A DNA stretch of 64,000 nt from CAVVEQ01 sp963804865 (GCA_963804865.1 CAWDSH010000042.1:248001-312000); one strand, 5' to 3'; numbered from the stretch's first letter, positions 1-9,090 are shown. Program-made: numbers and translations. Notes: generated by a model from the sequence alone, not told the origin.

Positions 1-1314
1 TTTAATGAATCCCTTGGCAAGGACCTTCATATCCTTTATTCGGGCGAACAGGATCAAAAATTTTATGACGAAATGCTGGAGACCATAAAATCCAATCAAT
101 CCTGGCAGGGTGAGCTGATCAATAAACGCAAAGATGGCTCTTTGTATTTGGAGGAAATGTTCATCACACCTGTGGTGAATGAAAAAGGCTCCTTGACCAA
201 TTACGTAGCCATCAAGCAGGATATAACGGAACGCCGTCACCGCCAGCAGGAACTGGAGACTATCAGCCGGGTATCAGCAGCGCTCCGAACTACCAATAAC
301 AGGACAGAAATTTGTAATGTATTGGTTAATCAGCTTAGCGAGATTCTAGCGGCGGAAGGTATCACCATTGCCTGGACGGATCTGAAAACCGGTGGATCCG
401 TTTATCTTGCTGCTAATGGTCAATGGGAAACTCTCACCGGGAAGAAACTTGCAAAGGACAAAGGTTTGATTGGAAAAGTGATTTCAAGCGGTGAGTTCTA
501 TGTTAATTCTGATGCCCGCAATGATCCCAAATTCCCATCAAAAGATCTGATCAAAAAAATTAATGTGATCGCATCCTCGCCATTGATCGTGCAGGGGAAG
601 ACGCTTGGAGCTTTATCCGTGGGGCGCAACACCCTTTTTGGCGATGAAGAGTTAAGATTGCTCCGCTCGATCAGCGATATGGCAGCCAGCGCACTCAACC
701 GCGCAGAATTGATCGAACAGCTACAGAGGCAGACCACTGATCTCGAGGAAGCATATGATGGTACCATCGCCGGGTGGGCAAAGGCCATGGAGCTCCGCGA
801 CAAGGAGACCCAGGGTCATTCAGAAAGAGTGACCGAAATGACTCTGCAGGTTGCCCGTGAATTGGGTCTTGAATCATCAGATCTTGAACAAATCCGGCGT
901 GGTGTTCTGCTGCACGACATCGGCAAGATGGGCATCCCCGACCACATTTTATTGAAACCCGGTTCCTTGACAGAGGATGAATGGCAGATCATGCGCAAGC
1001 ATCCGCAATATGCTTACGACATGCTTTCAGCTGTACCTTACCTGAGATCTGCCATCGATATTCCATATTGCCATCATGAGCGCTGGGATGGGAAGGGGTA
1101 TCCTCGCGGGCTTAAAGCTGATAAAATCCCGCTCTATGCGAGGATATTTGCCGTGGTGGACGTCTGGGATGCGTTAACATCCGAGCGACCCTATCGACCG
1201 GCATGGACTGAAGCGGATGCATTGAAACACATAAAAAATCAGGCAGGAAAGCATTTCGATCCCAAGGTGGTTAAAGTTTTTCTCCGACTTCTAATGGAAC
1301 AGGAAAACAAATAA
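1..1314 (+). CDS. PAS-GAF-HD-GYP phosphodiesterase, 5' truncated by window edge
   Basis: The reading frame is open from base 1, so the gene starts outside the window; the first ATG (73) lies inside a PAS domain and is not the real start. In order: the end of a PAS/PAC domain (to about base 240), a GAF domain (about 290-700), and a C-terminal HD-GYP domain. The HD pair is at 913-918 within LLHDIGKMGIPD, and the GYP triad is at 1096-1104 within HHERWDGKGYPRG. HD-GYP domains hydrolyse cyclic di-GMP with a bi- or tri-metal centre, and the usual histidines and aspartates are visible. The protein probably senses a ligand or redox state through PAS/GAF and lowers c-di-GMP in the cytoplasm. Its signal and targets cannot be told from sequence. 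Confidence 0.9.
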   Translation, partial: FNESLGKDLHILYSGEQDQKFYDEMLETIKSNQSWQGELINKRKDGSLYLEEMFITPVVNEKGSLTNYVAIKQDITERRHRQQELETISRVSAALRTTNNRTEICNVLVNQLSEILAAEGITIAWTDLKTGGSVYLAANGQWETLTGKKLAKDKGLIGKVISSGEFYVNSDARNDPKFPSKDLIKKINVIASSPLIVQGKTLGALSVGRNTLFGDEELRLLRSISDMAASALNRAELIEQLQRQTTDLEEAYDGTIAGWAKAMELRDKETQGHSERVTEMTLQVARELGLESSDLEQIRRGVLLHDIGKMGIPDHILLKPGSLTEDEWQIMRKHPQYAYDMLSAVPYLRSAIDIPYCHHERWDGKGYPRGLKADKIPLYARIFAVVDVWDALTSERPYRPAWTEADALKHIKNQAGKHFDPKVVKVFLRLLMEQENK

Positions 1315-1327
1315 CGCTGCGCCATCA

Positions 1328-1708
1328 TTGATGAAAAAACGCATCCTCCTTACTGGAATAGTACTACTTTTCCTTCTAATAACCATAACCAGCAGATCCA
1401 TTTCACAGGCATTTGGATTCATACAATATTTCCCTGTAGTCGTTCACCGACAGGTGGCGACATTGACCCCAACGCCTACGCTGACGCCACGCCCCACCTA
1501 TACGCCAACCGCAACCCCCACACCATCCTTCCAGTATTCCACCAGTTATTATTTGGATACAACTTCCACCAGCGCCCTATATGCGTTGGGATGCCAAAAA
1601 GGTGCAGCCGACCTGAATTCTCCCGGTATACAGGACAGCATCGTAATCCTCGATTTCGGCCAACCCTGGGGACTTGATGGTGCTTATGGGACATGCGTCT
1701 TTGGTTAG
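1328..1708 (+). CDS. exported protein, N-terminal part (frameshifted with next frame)
   Basis: The 126-residue frame has a lysine-rich start, a hydrophobic segment (about residues 6-28) that acts as signal peptide or anchor, and a Thr/Pro-rich linker (about 46-65) typical of surface proteins here. The start of a folded domain follows. The frame closes at TAG 1706 in the middle of that domain, while the sense continues in the frame beginning at 1693. I read this as the front half of one exported protein of about 370 residues broken by a single-base change. The family is not recognised. It starts 13 bases after the HD-GYP gene and is probably co-transcribed with it. Confidence 0.6.
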   Translation: MMKKRILLTGIVLLFLLITITSRSISQAFGFIQYFPVVVHRQVATLTPTPTLTPRPTYTPTATPTPSFQYSTSYYLDTTSTSALYALGCQKGAADLNSPGIQDSIVILDFGQPWGLDGAYGTCVFG

Positions 1709-2454
1709 GTGATAATGAAGAACTCTTCAGAAGTATAAGTCAGATCGCGGCTGCTGTACAACAGTATGGAAAAGGATACTATGTTTGTTCCGGTGATGAT
1801 AATCTTTCAAAAGTTACTATTGGAATTGGTACTTCAAATTATGGAGAAGTTTGGTTTCGCACAGGATCGAATTCAGCCGATCATGGGCGTGAGTGGGCAC
1901 TGATGGTGGCGGATGTCTCAGATTGGATGAAAACACAGGGATATTCCAGCCAGGTCGCGGTTGCTGGAGCCATCGACATTGAGTTAAGCTGGAACACGTA
2001 CGAGATCACCTGGCCCTGGGTGCATGCGTTTGATCAAAACGACCAGGGAAAATACGTTTACTACGATTATGGTGACTGTGCCGGTTGCCCCACACGCCTT
2101 AACACAACCCCATATATGCCGGCTGGATGGACACAGTTCTATGTGTGGAAGATCGCTTGGGGGAATGGCGCAGTTTGGCCTCTGCCTTTGATCTACGCGG
2201 AAAGCGGGGTCAATGCCAGGCAGTGGGCATGGTTGTCGAAATATTCTTTTGACACTTTTTATGTACCGATGATCTTCCCGGGATTGATGACCCAGCATCA
2301 GGCCTGCATGCAATACCCGGGTGAATGTGACTTGATTGATAATACCCCCGAGGAAGGTTACGATCAATTGCTCTATGAGATCAACTATTTTCCTGAGACC
2401 GCGCAGGAATCCATTCGCTGGACAACGGATATCAAATGGCACCTGGTAAGGTAA
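1693..2454 (+). CDS. exported protein, C-terminal part (frameshifted continuation)
   Basis: This 253-residue frame overlaps the previous one by 16 bases and has no signal peptide or ribosome binding site of its own, so it is best read as the rest of the same protein. It is rich in Trp and Tyr, contains an acidic AIDIELSW segment, and has a Cys pair in DCAGCP. These are the sort of features seen in secreted beta/alpha-barrel carbohydrate-active proteins, but no family is recognised and that fold is speculation. If the frame break is real, the gene is a recent pseudogene; if it is a sequencing error, the locus encodes one intact exported protein. Confidence 0.6.
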   Translation: MRLWLGDNEELFRSISQIAAAVQQYGKGYYVCSGDDNLSKVTIGIGTSNYGEVWFRTGSNSADHGREWALMVADVSDWMKTQGYSSQVAVAGAIDIELSWNTYEITWPWVHAFDQNDQGKYVYYDYGDCAGCPTRLNTTPYMPAGWTQFYVWKIAWGNGAVWPLPLIYAESGVNARQWAWLSKYSFDTFYVPMIFPGLMTQHQACMQYPGECDLIDNTPEEGYDQLLYEINYFPETAQESIRWTTDIKWHLVR

Positions 2455-2456
2455 GG

Positions 2457-3161
2457 ATGAACCGATCTGATAAAAAACGATTACGATGGGTAGTCTTGAT
2501 TATCGCTATATCGATCGTGGTCTTCGGTATTACATCTTTGGCAATACCGGGAAGAAGCCATGCGCTCAATCAGAACTCCCCCCTTGAAAATGACCAGATC
2601 GAGGCGCTGCAGCGCATGCTGCAGACTCCCATGAGTCCCGAGATGCACGAGATCCTTACCGAGAAGCTGAATGCACTGCAATCCATGAGCGAGGAGCAGG
2701 TCAGCGCACTGGAAAGCGCAGCAGAGAAGCCTTATGATCCCTGCAGCGAAATGCCGGTTTCTGAAGCGACAAGCGAATCCCTGCCGCCAACGGGATTACT
2801 TGAAGATATTCAGCCGCCGTTTTCCCCGATGAAATACACCATAACCAGCACCTGGCAGGATTTTGTGGATGGAAATCTGACGCGCGTTTATTCGGGTACG
2901 CTAGGCGAAGACCCACTTCAAGGTGTGTTGATCGTCACGCAGCGCAACAGTGCGGGTGGAGGTGTATTTATAACTTTGGAGAAGTTGGGAACACTGACCA
3001 TAACATCAGCGGATGGAACACGGCTCCTGATTCACGCCGAAAGCGGGGAACCGCTTATCTTTGATGTTGCTGCCATGCAATTCATTTCAACCCTGGAAGA
3101 ATTCCCACCTACGGTAACCCCCGCTGCCACCTTCACCCCTATCCCCCCATTGTGCCCGTAA
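2457..3161 (+). CDS. exported hypothetical protein with membrane anchor
   Basis: There is a short basic N-terminus, one hydrophobic segment (about residues 10-30 from ATG 2457), then a helical Glu/Met/Leu-rich stretch that could form a coiled coil. The C-terminal half is beta-rich, with alternating Thr/Val/Ile, and ends in a Thr/Pro-rich tail. An in-frame ATG at 2436 overlaps the previous gene; ATG 2457 gives the normal length for a signal segment and is preferred, although AAGG sits directly against it. Gene order suggests co-transcription with the two frames upstream. No known family was recognised. An extracytoplasmic location is inferred from the N-terminal segment. Confidence 0.65.
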   Translation: MNRSDKKRLRWVVLIIAISIVVFGITSLAIPGRSHALNQNSPLENDQIEALQRMLQTPMSPEMHEILTEKLNALQSMSEEQVSALESAAEKPYDPCSEMPVSEATSESLPPTGLLEDIQPPFSPMKYTITSTWQDFVDGNLTRVYSGTLGEDPLQGVLIVTQRNSAGGGVFITLEKLGTLTITSADGTRLLIHAESGEPLIFDVAAMQFISTLEEFPPTVTPAATFTPIPPLCP

Positions 3162-3196
3162 ACAGAATCAACAAAAATCCACAACAACAAAACCGA

Positions 3197-4195
3197 TTAT
3201 AAATATTCCTCCGCGAAATGGCAGGCCGCGGTATGCCCGGGGCGCAGCTCGCGCAGCTCGGGTTCATCCTGTGAGCATATCTTCTTTGCGATCGGGCAGC
3301 GCGGGTGGAACCTGCAGCCGGAAGGGGGATTCAACGGGCTGGGAACGTCACCGGTAAGAATGGTACGCTCTTTCTTTAAATCCGGTTCTGCAGCGGGAAT
3401 GGCTGAAAGAAGCGCCTGGGTGTAGGGGTGAAGAGGCTTCTTATAGAGCTCTTCACGATCGGTTATCTCCACGATCTTGCCGACGTACATGACAGCCACC
3501 CGATCGGAAATATGCTCCACGACACCGAGGTTATGCGCAACAAATAAATAGGTCAGGTTGAATTCTTTTTGGAGGTCCTTGAGGAGATTTAGCACCTGTG
3601 CCTGCACACTTACATCCAGGGCAGAGACTGGCTCATCCAGGGCAAGGAATTTGGGTTGGAGCACCAAGGCGCGAGCGATGCCGATCCTTTGCCTTTGACC
3701 CCCGGAAAACTCGTGCGGGTAGCGCATGGCATGATAATCCTCGAGACCCACTTTACCCATGATCGACATCACCATATCGAATCGATCCTGTTTACTGCCG
3801 ATATTGTGGATCGATAAACCCTCGGCAATGGATTCACCGATAGGTAAGCGCGGATCGAGCGATGCAAAAGGATCCTGGAAAACGATCTGCATATTCCTGC
3901 GCATTTTCTTAAGCTCTTCGCCTTTCAGATCGAATACGTTGGTATCTTCGAAAAAAACTGATCCGCGGGTATGCGGTATCAGTCGAATGATCGTATGACT
4001 CACCGTTGATTTTCCACAGCCGGATTCGCCCACCAGGCCGAGTGTCTCACCTTTTTTAATATTGAATGTGACCCCATCCACGGCCTTGACATGGGCAATC
4101 ACCCTTTTTAACACGCCCCCATAGACCGGGAAATAGGTGACCAGGTCTTTTATTCTTATAAGAGAATCGTTGGTTCTTGCGTTCTTGGCGGTCAA
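3197..4195 (-). CDS. dppF: oligopeptide/dipeptide ABC transporter ATPase (OppF/DppF type)
   Basis: This 332-residue cytoplasmic ATPase powers peptide import with its partner encoded upstream. Walker A (GESGCGKST) is at about residues 56-64, the Q-loop in IVFQDPFASLDP at about 104-115, the signature SGGQRQR at about 164-170, Walker B LALDEP at about 184-189, and the H-loop in FVAHNLG. The C-terminal oligo/dipeptide extension carries the usual cysteine cluster, CRFHPRCPIAKKIC. The start is TTG (4193-4195) preceded by AGGAGAT at a good distance. It is the last gene of a five-gene minus-strand operon. DppF versus OppF cannot be decided from sequence, so the symbol is by type only. Confidence 0.93.
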   Translation of the reverse strand: MTAKNARTNDSLIRIKDLVTYFPVYGGVLKRVIAHVKAVDGVTFNIKKGETLGLVGESGCGKSTVSHTIIRLIPHTRGSVFFEDTNVFDLKGEELKKMRRNMQIVFQDPFASLDPRLPIGESIAEGLSIHNIGSKQDRFDMVMSIMGKVGLEDYHAMRYPHEFSGGQRQRIGIARALVLQPKFLALDEPVSALDVSVQAQVLNLLKDLQKEFNLTYLFVAHNLGVVEHISDRVAVMYVGKIVEITDREELYKKPLHPYTQALLSAIPAAEPDLKKERTILTGDVPSPLNPPSGCRFHPRCPIAKKICSQDEPELRELRPGHTAACHFAEEYL

Positions 4196-4213
4196 CGGTA
4201 AATCTCCTGTCTA

Positions 4214-5233
4214 TTATTCCTTGAGGGGTGCATGATGCCCTTTACCATCCTGGTATAACCAGCAGCGGATTTTGTGCTCCCCGTTTTTGAGCGAGATGAG
4301 ATCCGGTTCCTGAACGGAGCAGATTTCCAATCCATACTTTTCGCAGGCTTCACAGCGGGACGAGAACCGGCAGCCTGGTGGAAGGTTGATCAGGTTGGGA
4401 ACGTTACCCGGGATGGTATCAAGTGAATCTTTTATTTCGCCCAACACAGGAACGGAGGCAATTAAACCGTGAGTGTAGGGATGTAGAGGATTTTTGAAGA
4501 GAGAGCGAACGTTCGTTTCTTCAACGATCTTACCTGCGTACATGATGGCAACCCGGTCAGCCATTTCTGCGATCACGCCTAGATCGTGGGTGATAAGGAT
4601 GATGGATGTCTTGAATTTTCTGCGCAGATCAGCCAGCAGGTTGAGGATCTGTGCCTGGATGGTCACGTCCAGAGCGGTGGTTGGCTCATCTGCGATCAGC
4701 AGCTTGGGATTCAATGCCAGGGCCATGGCGATCATGACTCGCTGCGCTTGCCCACCCGAGAGCTCGTGAGGAAAAGCATTTGCTTTTTCTTCCGGATCGG
4801 GGATGCCGACCACTCGTAGAAGGTCGATTGCTTTTTTCCAGCCTTCTTTTTTCTCAATTCTTTCGTGAATCTGGAATACTTCAACGATCTGGGAACCGAT
4901 GTTGAAGACCGGGTTGAGGCAGCTATGGGGTTGTTGAAAGATCATTGAGATGTGGTTTCCGCGCACATTCTGCATCTCGCTATCGGAAAGCTCAAGCAGG
5001 TTCTTCCCTTCGTAAATGATCCTGCCCTGAATGATCTTTCCGGGTTCATCCACAAGTCCCATGATCGAAAAGGAAGTGACGCTTTTTCCGCAACCGGATT
5101 CGCCCACCAGTCCGATGATCTCTCCTGGTTCGACCTTGAAATCAACACCATCGACAGCTTTAACCACGCCATCATCCGTATAGAAATAGGTCACCAGGTC
5201 CTGAACATCCAATAATGGTTGTGCGGTTGTCAT
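4214..5233 (-). CDS. dppD: oligopeptide/dipeptide ABC transporter ATPase (OppD/DppD type)
   Basis: This is the second ATPase of the importer. Walker A (GESGCGKS), the Q-loop IFQQPHSCLNP, the signature SGGQAQR, Walker B LLIADEP and the H-loop ITHDLG are all present, as is the C-terminal cysteine motif CRFSSRCEACEKYGLEIC. The frame stays open upstream to 5287, but the ATG at 5231-5233 (MTTAQPLL) has a GGAG motif seven bases before it and leaves only four bases after the permease stop. That start gives 339 residues, typical of the family. It is followed 18 bases later by the dppF-type gene. Confidence 0.93.
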   Translation of the reverse strand: MTTAQPLLDVQDLVTYFYTDDGVVKAVDGVDFKVEPGEIIGLVGESGCGKSVTSFSIMGLVDEPGKIIQGRIIYEGKNLLELSDSEMQNVRGNHISMIFQQPHSCLNPVFNIGSQIVEVFQIHERIEKKEGWKKAIDLLRVVGIPDPEEKANAFPHELSGGQAQRVMIAMALALNPKLLIADEPTTALDVTIQAQILNLLADLRRKFKTSIILITHDLGVIAEMADRVAIMYAGKIVEETNVRSLFKNPLHPYTHGLIASVPVLGEIKDSLDTIPGNVPNLINLPPGCRFSSRCEACEKYGLEICSVQEPDLISLKNGEHKIRCWLYQDGKGHHAPLKE

Positions 5234-5237
5234 GAGA

Positions 5238-6176
5238 TCACTCCGCAGACCGTAATCTTGGATCGATGGCATCCCGCAAGCCATCACCCAGTAAATTGAA
5301 AGCCAGAACGGTGATCATGATCGCGATGCCGGGGAAAATCACCAGGTAAGGTGCAGTAAATACTTGGTTTCTCTCGGAACCCAGCATGTTACCCCATTCA
5401 GCCAGGGGCGGCTGCGCACCGAGACCGATGAAAGACAGCGCTGCTGCATCCAGGATGGCGGTGCCAATACCCAGCGTGCCGCGCACGATGAGTGGAGGGA
5501 TGGCATTCGGTAATATCCTTCGAAACAGGATGTGGGCATGGCTTCCACCCAGAGCCCGGGAAGCTGAAACGTAGGCATTTTCTTTAACAGAGAGGACACT
5601 TGAGCGCACGACACGGGCGTATGATGGAATCGAGACAATGGCAATTGCCAAAAGCGCATTTTCGAGCCCCGGTCCTAGAACAGAAACAATGGTGATTGCG
5701 AGGAGCAGGGAAGGAAATGCCAAAAGTACATCCAGGAAACGCATGATCACATTGTCCAACCAACCGCCGATAAAACCGGCGATCGCTCCCAGCAGGGTAC
5801 CGATGATGATGGCAAAAACAACCGTGGTAAAACCTACGTAAAGAGAGATCCTTGACCCATAGATGACCCGGCTAAATACATCCCGGACATTGCCGTCAAT
5901 ACCCATGAGATGTTGGGGTTGATCTACCGGGCAGCCTAATAGATGGATACAAGGTGCTTGCCTTTTCTTTACATTTTCAACGCCAATCAAAACCTGTTCT
6001 GAGTCATAAGGCGCAATAATCGGAGCGAAAATCGCGATGATGATGAGAAAACCGAGAAGGATCATGCCGATGATCGCCGATCTTTGCTTGAAGATGCGCC
6101 GCAAGGTTAAACGCCAGAGGCTGTTGGCGCGGTAATCTTTAATGGGCGTAGATTTTCCGGTGTCGGTTATTTCCAT
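5238..6176 (-). CDS. dppC: peptide ABC transporter permease (OppC/DppC type)
   Basis: This inner-membrane permease has one hydrophobic segment near the N-terminus, an extracytoplasmic stretch that includes GIDGNVRDVFSR (the DppC hallmark), then five more segments. The cytoplasmic coupling loop ASRALGGSHAHILFRRILPN matches the EAA motif that docks on the ATPases. The start at ATG 6174-6176 (MEITDTG) is chosen because GGAGTGAATGC precedes it and it sits just after the upstream permease stop; the longer frame to 6206 would overlap that gene. The resulting 312 residues is the usual length. It pairs with the DppB-type protein to form the channel. Confidence 0.93.
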   Translation of the reverse strand: MEITDTGKSTPIKDYRANSLWRLTLRRIFKQRSAIIGMILLGFLIIIAIFAPIIAPYDSEQVLIGVENVKKRQAPCIHLLGCPVDQPQHLMGIDGNVRDVFSRVIYGSRISLYVGFTTVVFAIIIGTLLGAIAGFIGGWLDNVIMRFLDVLLAFPSLLLAITIVSVLGPGLENALLAIAIVSIPSYARVVRSSVLSVKENAYVSASRALGGSHAHILFRRILPNAIPPLIVRGTLGIGTAILDAAALSFIGLGAQPPLAEWGNMLGSERNQVFTAPYLVIFPGIAIMITVLAFNLLGDGLRDAIDPRLRSAE

Positions 6177-6180
6177 GCAT

Positions 6181-7257
6181 TCACTCCAGCTTGATCCTTG
6201 GATCAATAAAGACGTACGAGATATCCACGATCAAATTAATGATCACATAACCTGCTGCAATGACCACTGTGAAACCCTGGATGATCGGAAAATCCCTTGC
6301 CGTGATGGCTTCGTAGAGCATGCGGCCGACGCCGGCAAGTCCGAAGATCGTTTCGGTAAGGAGCGCACCGGCAAAGATCAAACCGAATTCGAGACCGATA
6401 ATGGTCACAATTGGCAGCAGGGCATTTCGCAGCGCATGTTTGAGCACAACCAGCCTGTTCTGAAGCCCCTTGGCGCGCGCGGTGCGGATATAGTCCTGTT
6501 TCAAGACTTCCAGCATGGATGAGCGAGTCATGCGCGCGATGATGGCCAGGGGAATGGTGCCCAGCGCTATCGCTGGCAGGATGAGATGCTTGATGGCATC
6601 GCCCAGCACTTTCCAATCCCCCGTGATGATGGAATTGAAGATATATAAATTAGAGAAAAATTCCAGGAAATAAAATTTAGCAGTCTCCGGTTCAGCGACG
6701 ATCCCCCAAATTTCGTAAAAAGGAATAGGGGCAACCCCGGCAGTCAACCGTCCGGAGGGGGGAAGCCAGAACGGAGTGCCTTTTAAAAGGAAAAATGCAT
6801 ATGCCAGCATTAACCCCAGCCAGTAGACCGGCATGGAAACCCCAATATTTGCCACGATCATGGTGAAAACATCGATTGGAGAATTGCGTTTTACTGAAGA
6901 TAGAATACCCAAAGGGATGCCAATCAGGGTGGAAAACAGGATCGCCAGCGCACCTAATTCAATGGTTGTTGGCAGGCGCTCAATGAGGATCAATGCAACC
7001 GGGCGGCTGAAGCGGATCGAATCTCCGAAATCCCCTTTGAGGATATTGCCCATATAGATAAAGAATTGTACGGGGATAGGCTTGTCCAATCCAAACCGCA
7101 CTGTGAATCTTGCACATACCTCGGCAGTTGCCTTCTCGCCAAGCATGGCGCGGCAAGGATCTCCGGGGATCATGCGGCCCAGGGCAAACGTGACAATCAA
7201 AATCCCCAGGAGGACTGGGAGGGCCAGCAGGATACGGCGAATAATATATTTGATCAT
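6181..7257 (-). CDS. dppB: peptide ABC transporter permease (OppB/DppB type)
   Basis: This 358-residue permease has about six membrane segments, starting with the characteristic N-terminus YIIRRILLALPVLLGI. It carries the conserved periplasmic loop with RFGLDKPIPVQF, and the EAA coupling loop RTARAKGLQNRLVVLKHALRN. It is separated from the binding-protein gene upstream by 92 bases holding a strong hairpin (7274-7322), and runs directly into the dppC-type gene. It is slightly longer than Escherichia coli DppB because of a loop around residues 150-210. The ribosome binding site is weak (AGG about 10 bases upstream). Confidence 0.93.
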   Translation of the reverse strand: MIKYIIRRILLALPVLLGILIVTFALGRMIPGDPCRAMLGEKATAEVCARFTVRFGLDKPIPVQFFIYMGNILKGDFGDSIRFSRPVALILIERLPTTIELGALAILFSTLIGIPLGILSSVKRNSPIDVFTMIVANIGVSMPVYWLGLMLAYAFFLLKGTPFWLPPSGRLTAGVAPIPFYEIWGIVAEPETAKFYFLEFFSNLYIFNSIITGDWKVLGDAIKHLILPAIALGTIPLAIIARMTRSSMLEVLKQDYIRTARAKGLQNRLVVLKHALRNALLPIVTIIGLEFGLIFAGALLTETIFGLAGVGRMLYEAITARDFPIIQGFTVVIAAGYVIINLIVDISYVFIDPRIKLE

Positions 7258-7273
7258 TGATTTGAGCCTGATA

Positions 7274-7322
7274 ATCTGGCGCGGGAAGCAGTTTTATTAA
7301 TCATTCTCTTCCCGCGCCAGAT
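7274..7322 (-). terminator. intercistronic stem-loop between binding protein and permease genes
   Basis: There is a perfect 15-base inverted repeat: arms 7274-7288 and 7308-7322, loop of 19 bases. On the transcribed (minus) strand no U-run follows, so it is unlikely to be a full terminator. Stem-loops at this point in binding-protein-dependent importers are known to protect the upstream mRNA and lower permease expression relative to the abundant binding protein. That role is inferred. Confidence 0.75.
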
Positions 7323-7349
7323 AAATACATATAGCTAGAGTTTTCTAAA

Positions 7350-9056
7350 TTACTCTGCGTTCAAAAGGGCTCCCCAAAGTGTGGCAAAGTATTCAAAGGA
7401 GCCAGTGTTGCCAATGTGCAATGGATTGGCAGCATCCCAGCCAACAATCCAGGACATGACAACGTCATTTGCATCGAGGGTCGAACCATCATGGAACTTG
7501 ACGCCCTCGCGGAGGGTGCAGGTCCAGACAGTCAAATCTTCATTGGGTTCGCAAACTTCTGCTAATGCGGGTTTGACTGCAGTTCCACCGATCTCGTATG
7601 AGTACAGCGCTTCAACAACCTGCTCGCAAGCGCGCAGTGATTCGCCATCCGTCTCATCCGCGCAGTACATCGAGATGGGTTCGGCGTTCTGCATCCAGAC
7701 GAAGGTGTCACGACCATCAGGTTTGACAACGCTGAAGTTCTCATTGGTCAGCGGGCTGGCATGTGCGCCTTCAACATCGGCCAGGTAAGCAGTGGCCGAA
7801 CCACCATGTGCGATCGGTACCATGGGTACTTCAGCCTTGATGGCATTATTGGCGGCTACATAATATTGTTCGGCTTCCGCGGGATCAGCAATGGAAGCTC
7901 CGATCACCAGGTTGTCATAGATATCAGCATAGGCTGTGCCGAACTGTTTCTGGCTTTGACCGAAGTGGTAATCCAGGAAGTTGGTCACGTGCGGGTAATC
8001 CGCGCCCCATCCCAACAGGTGGATGCCGTTCAAGTTACCCTGGGATGATTCATCGATGAAAGCACCGGATTCCATGACCACGATCTCGGCATCGATATTC
8101 AGGTTCGCTTTCAGTTGAGCCTGGAGGTCGGTCGCTACCACACCGGGTTCCGGCAGGTAACCACGCACAACATCGCGGTAGTAAAGCTTGGTCTTGAATC
8201 CATCCGGGAAACCAGCTTCAGCCAGCAGGGCTTTCGCTGCCACAGGATCGAATTCATACCATTCTTCCCCGACGCATGCATTCGGAATGGCGCAGGGTGT
8301 GAAGTGGGTGGCTACTTCGGATCCTTCGACATAGAAGTTATCGACGATGCGCTGGCGGTCGATCCCCATGCCTATCGCCTGTCGGACTTTGACATTATCA
8401 AACGGCGGGTAAGTATTGGTTACGCCAACGTAGAAAATATTCAATGCTTCCCGTTCTTTCAGCTGCAGATTGGCGTCATTCATGATGGTTTCAAAATCAT
8501 CCGGGGTGGGATTATCGATACCATCCACTGTGCCGGATTGGAGTTCCAGCAATCTGGCAGCGCCTTCAGAAGCCCACTTGAAGACCAGGGTATCAACAAA
8601 TGCTTTATCTCCCCAGTAATCCGCGAACTTTTTGAAAACGATGCTGTCACCACGGTTCCAGGATTCGACGTAGAAAGGTCCTGTGCCGATGGGTTTTTCC
8701 AGGATTTGCTTGGATTCCATGGCTGCTTCGATCCATTCCTTCGGTTGAATGGCGAAGGGTGAGAAAGCAGCTTTCGATAGGAAGGCAGGATCAGAAACAC
8801 ACATGGTGAACCGCACGGTGAATTCATCCAACGCGGCGATTTCCTTGATCATGCCGCCATATTCGCAGTCCGGGGCAGCCAGCGACATGCCTTCATAGGG
8901 AGGTGCCGCGGGCTCTTCTTCCACTGGGGCTGGTTCTTCAACAGGTGCCGGTTCTTCAACAGGGGCAGGTGCTTCGGTTGCTTTACCGCAGGATGCCAGA
9001 AGCAGGCTGGCCATGATTAGAACTGTCAACAAAATAAAAACATTCTTCGATTTCAT
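7350..9056 (-). CDS. dppA: peptide-binding lipoprotein (SBP_bac_5), apparently circularly permuted
   Basis: This is the extracytoplasmic binding component of the peptide importer. The start at ATG 9054-9056 has GAGGAGGAG upstream; a signal peptide runs to lipobox LLASC (Cys 23), then a repeated PAPVEE linker (about residues 29-53). The domain order is unusual. The mature part begins at the segment that normally follows the first 150 or so residues (APDCEYGG...ALDEFTVRFT, then GTGPFYV and KFADYWGDKAF). The usual N-terminal lobe, including ALAEVCEPNEDLTVWTC and REGVKFHDGSTLDANDVV, occupies the last 125 residues instead. Overall length (568) is normal. It is the first gene of the operon, behind a consensus promoter. 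The peptide specificity is unknown. Confidence 0.9.
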   Translation of the reverse strand: MKSKNVFILLTVLIMASLLLASCGKATEAPAPVEEPAPVEEPAPVEEEPAAPPYEGMSLAAPDCEYGGMIKEIAALDEFTVRFTMCVSDPAFLSKAAFSPFAIQPKEWIEAAMESKQILEKPIGTGPFYVESWNRGDSIVFKKFADYWGDKAFVDTLVFKWASEGAARLLELQSGTVDGIDNPTPDDFETIMNDANLQLKEREALNIFYVGVTNTYPPFDNVKVRQAIGMGIDRQRIVDNFYVEGSEVATHFTPCAIPNACVGEEWYEFDPVAAKALLAEAGFPDGFKTKLYYRDVVRGYLPEPGVVATDLQAQLKANLNIDAEIVVMESGAFIDESSQGNLNGIHLLGWGADYPHVTNFLDYHFGQSQKQFGTAYADIYDNLVIGASIADPAEAEQYYVAANNAIKAEVPMVPIAHGGSATAYLADVEGAHASPLTNENFSVVKPDGRDTFVWMQNAEPISMYCADETDGESLRACEQVVEALYSYEIGGTAVKPALAEVCEPNEDLTVWTCTLREGVKFHDGSTLDANDVVMSWIVGWDAANPLHIGNTGSFEYFATLWGALLNAE

Positions 9057-9090
9057 TACGAATCTCCTCCTCAAAATTGTTTATACAGAT

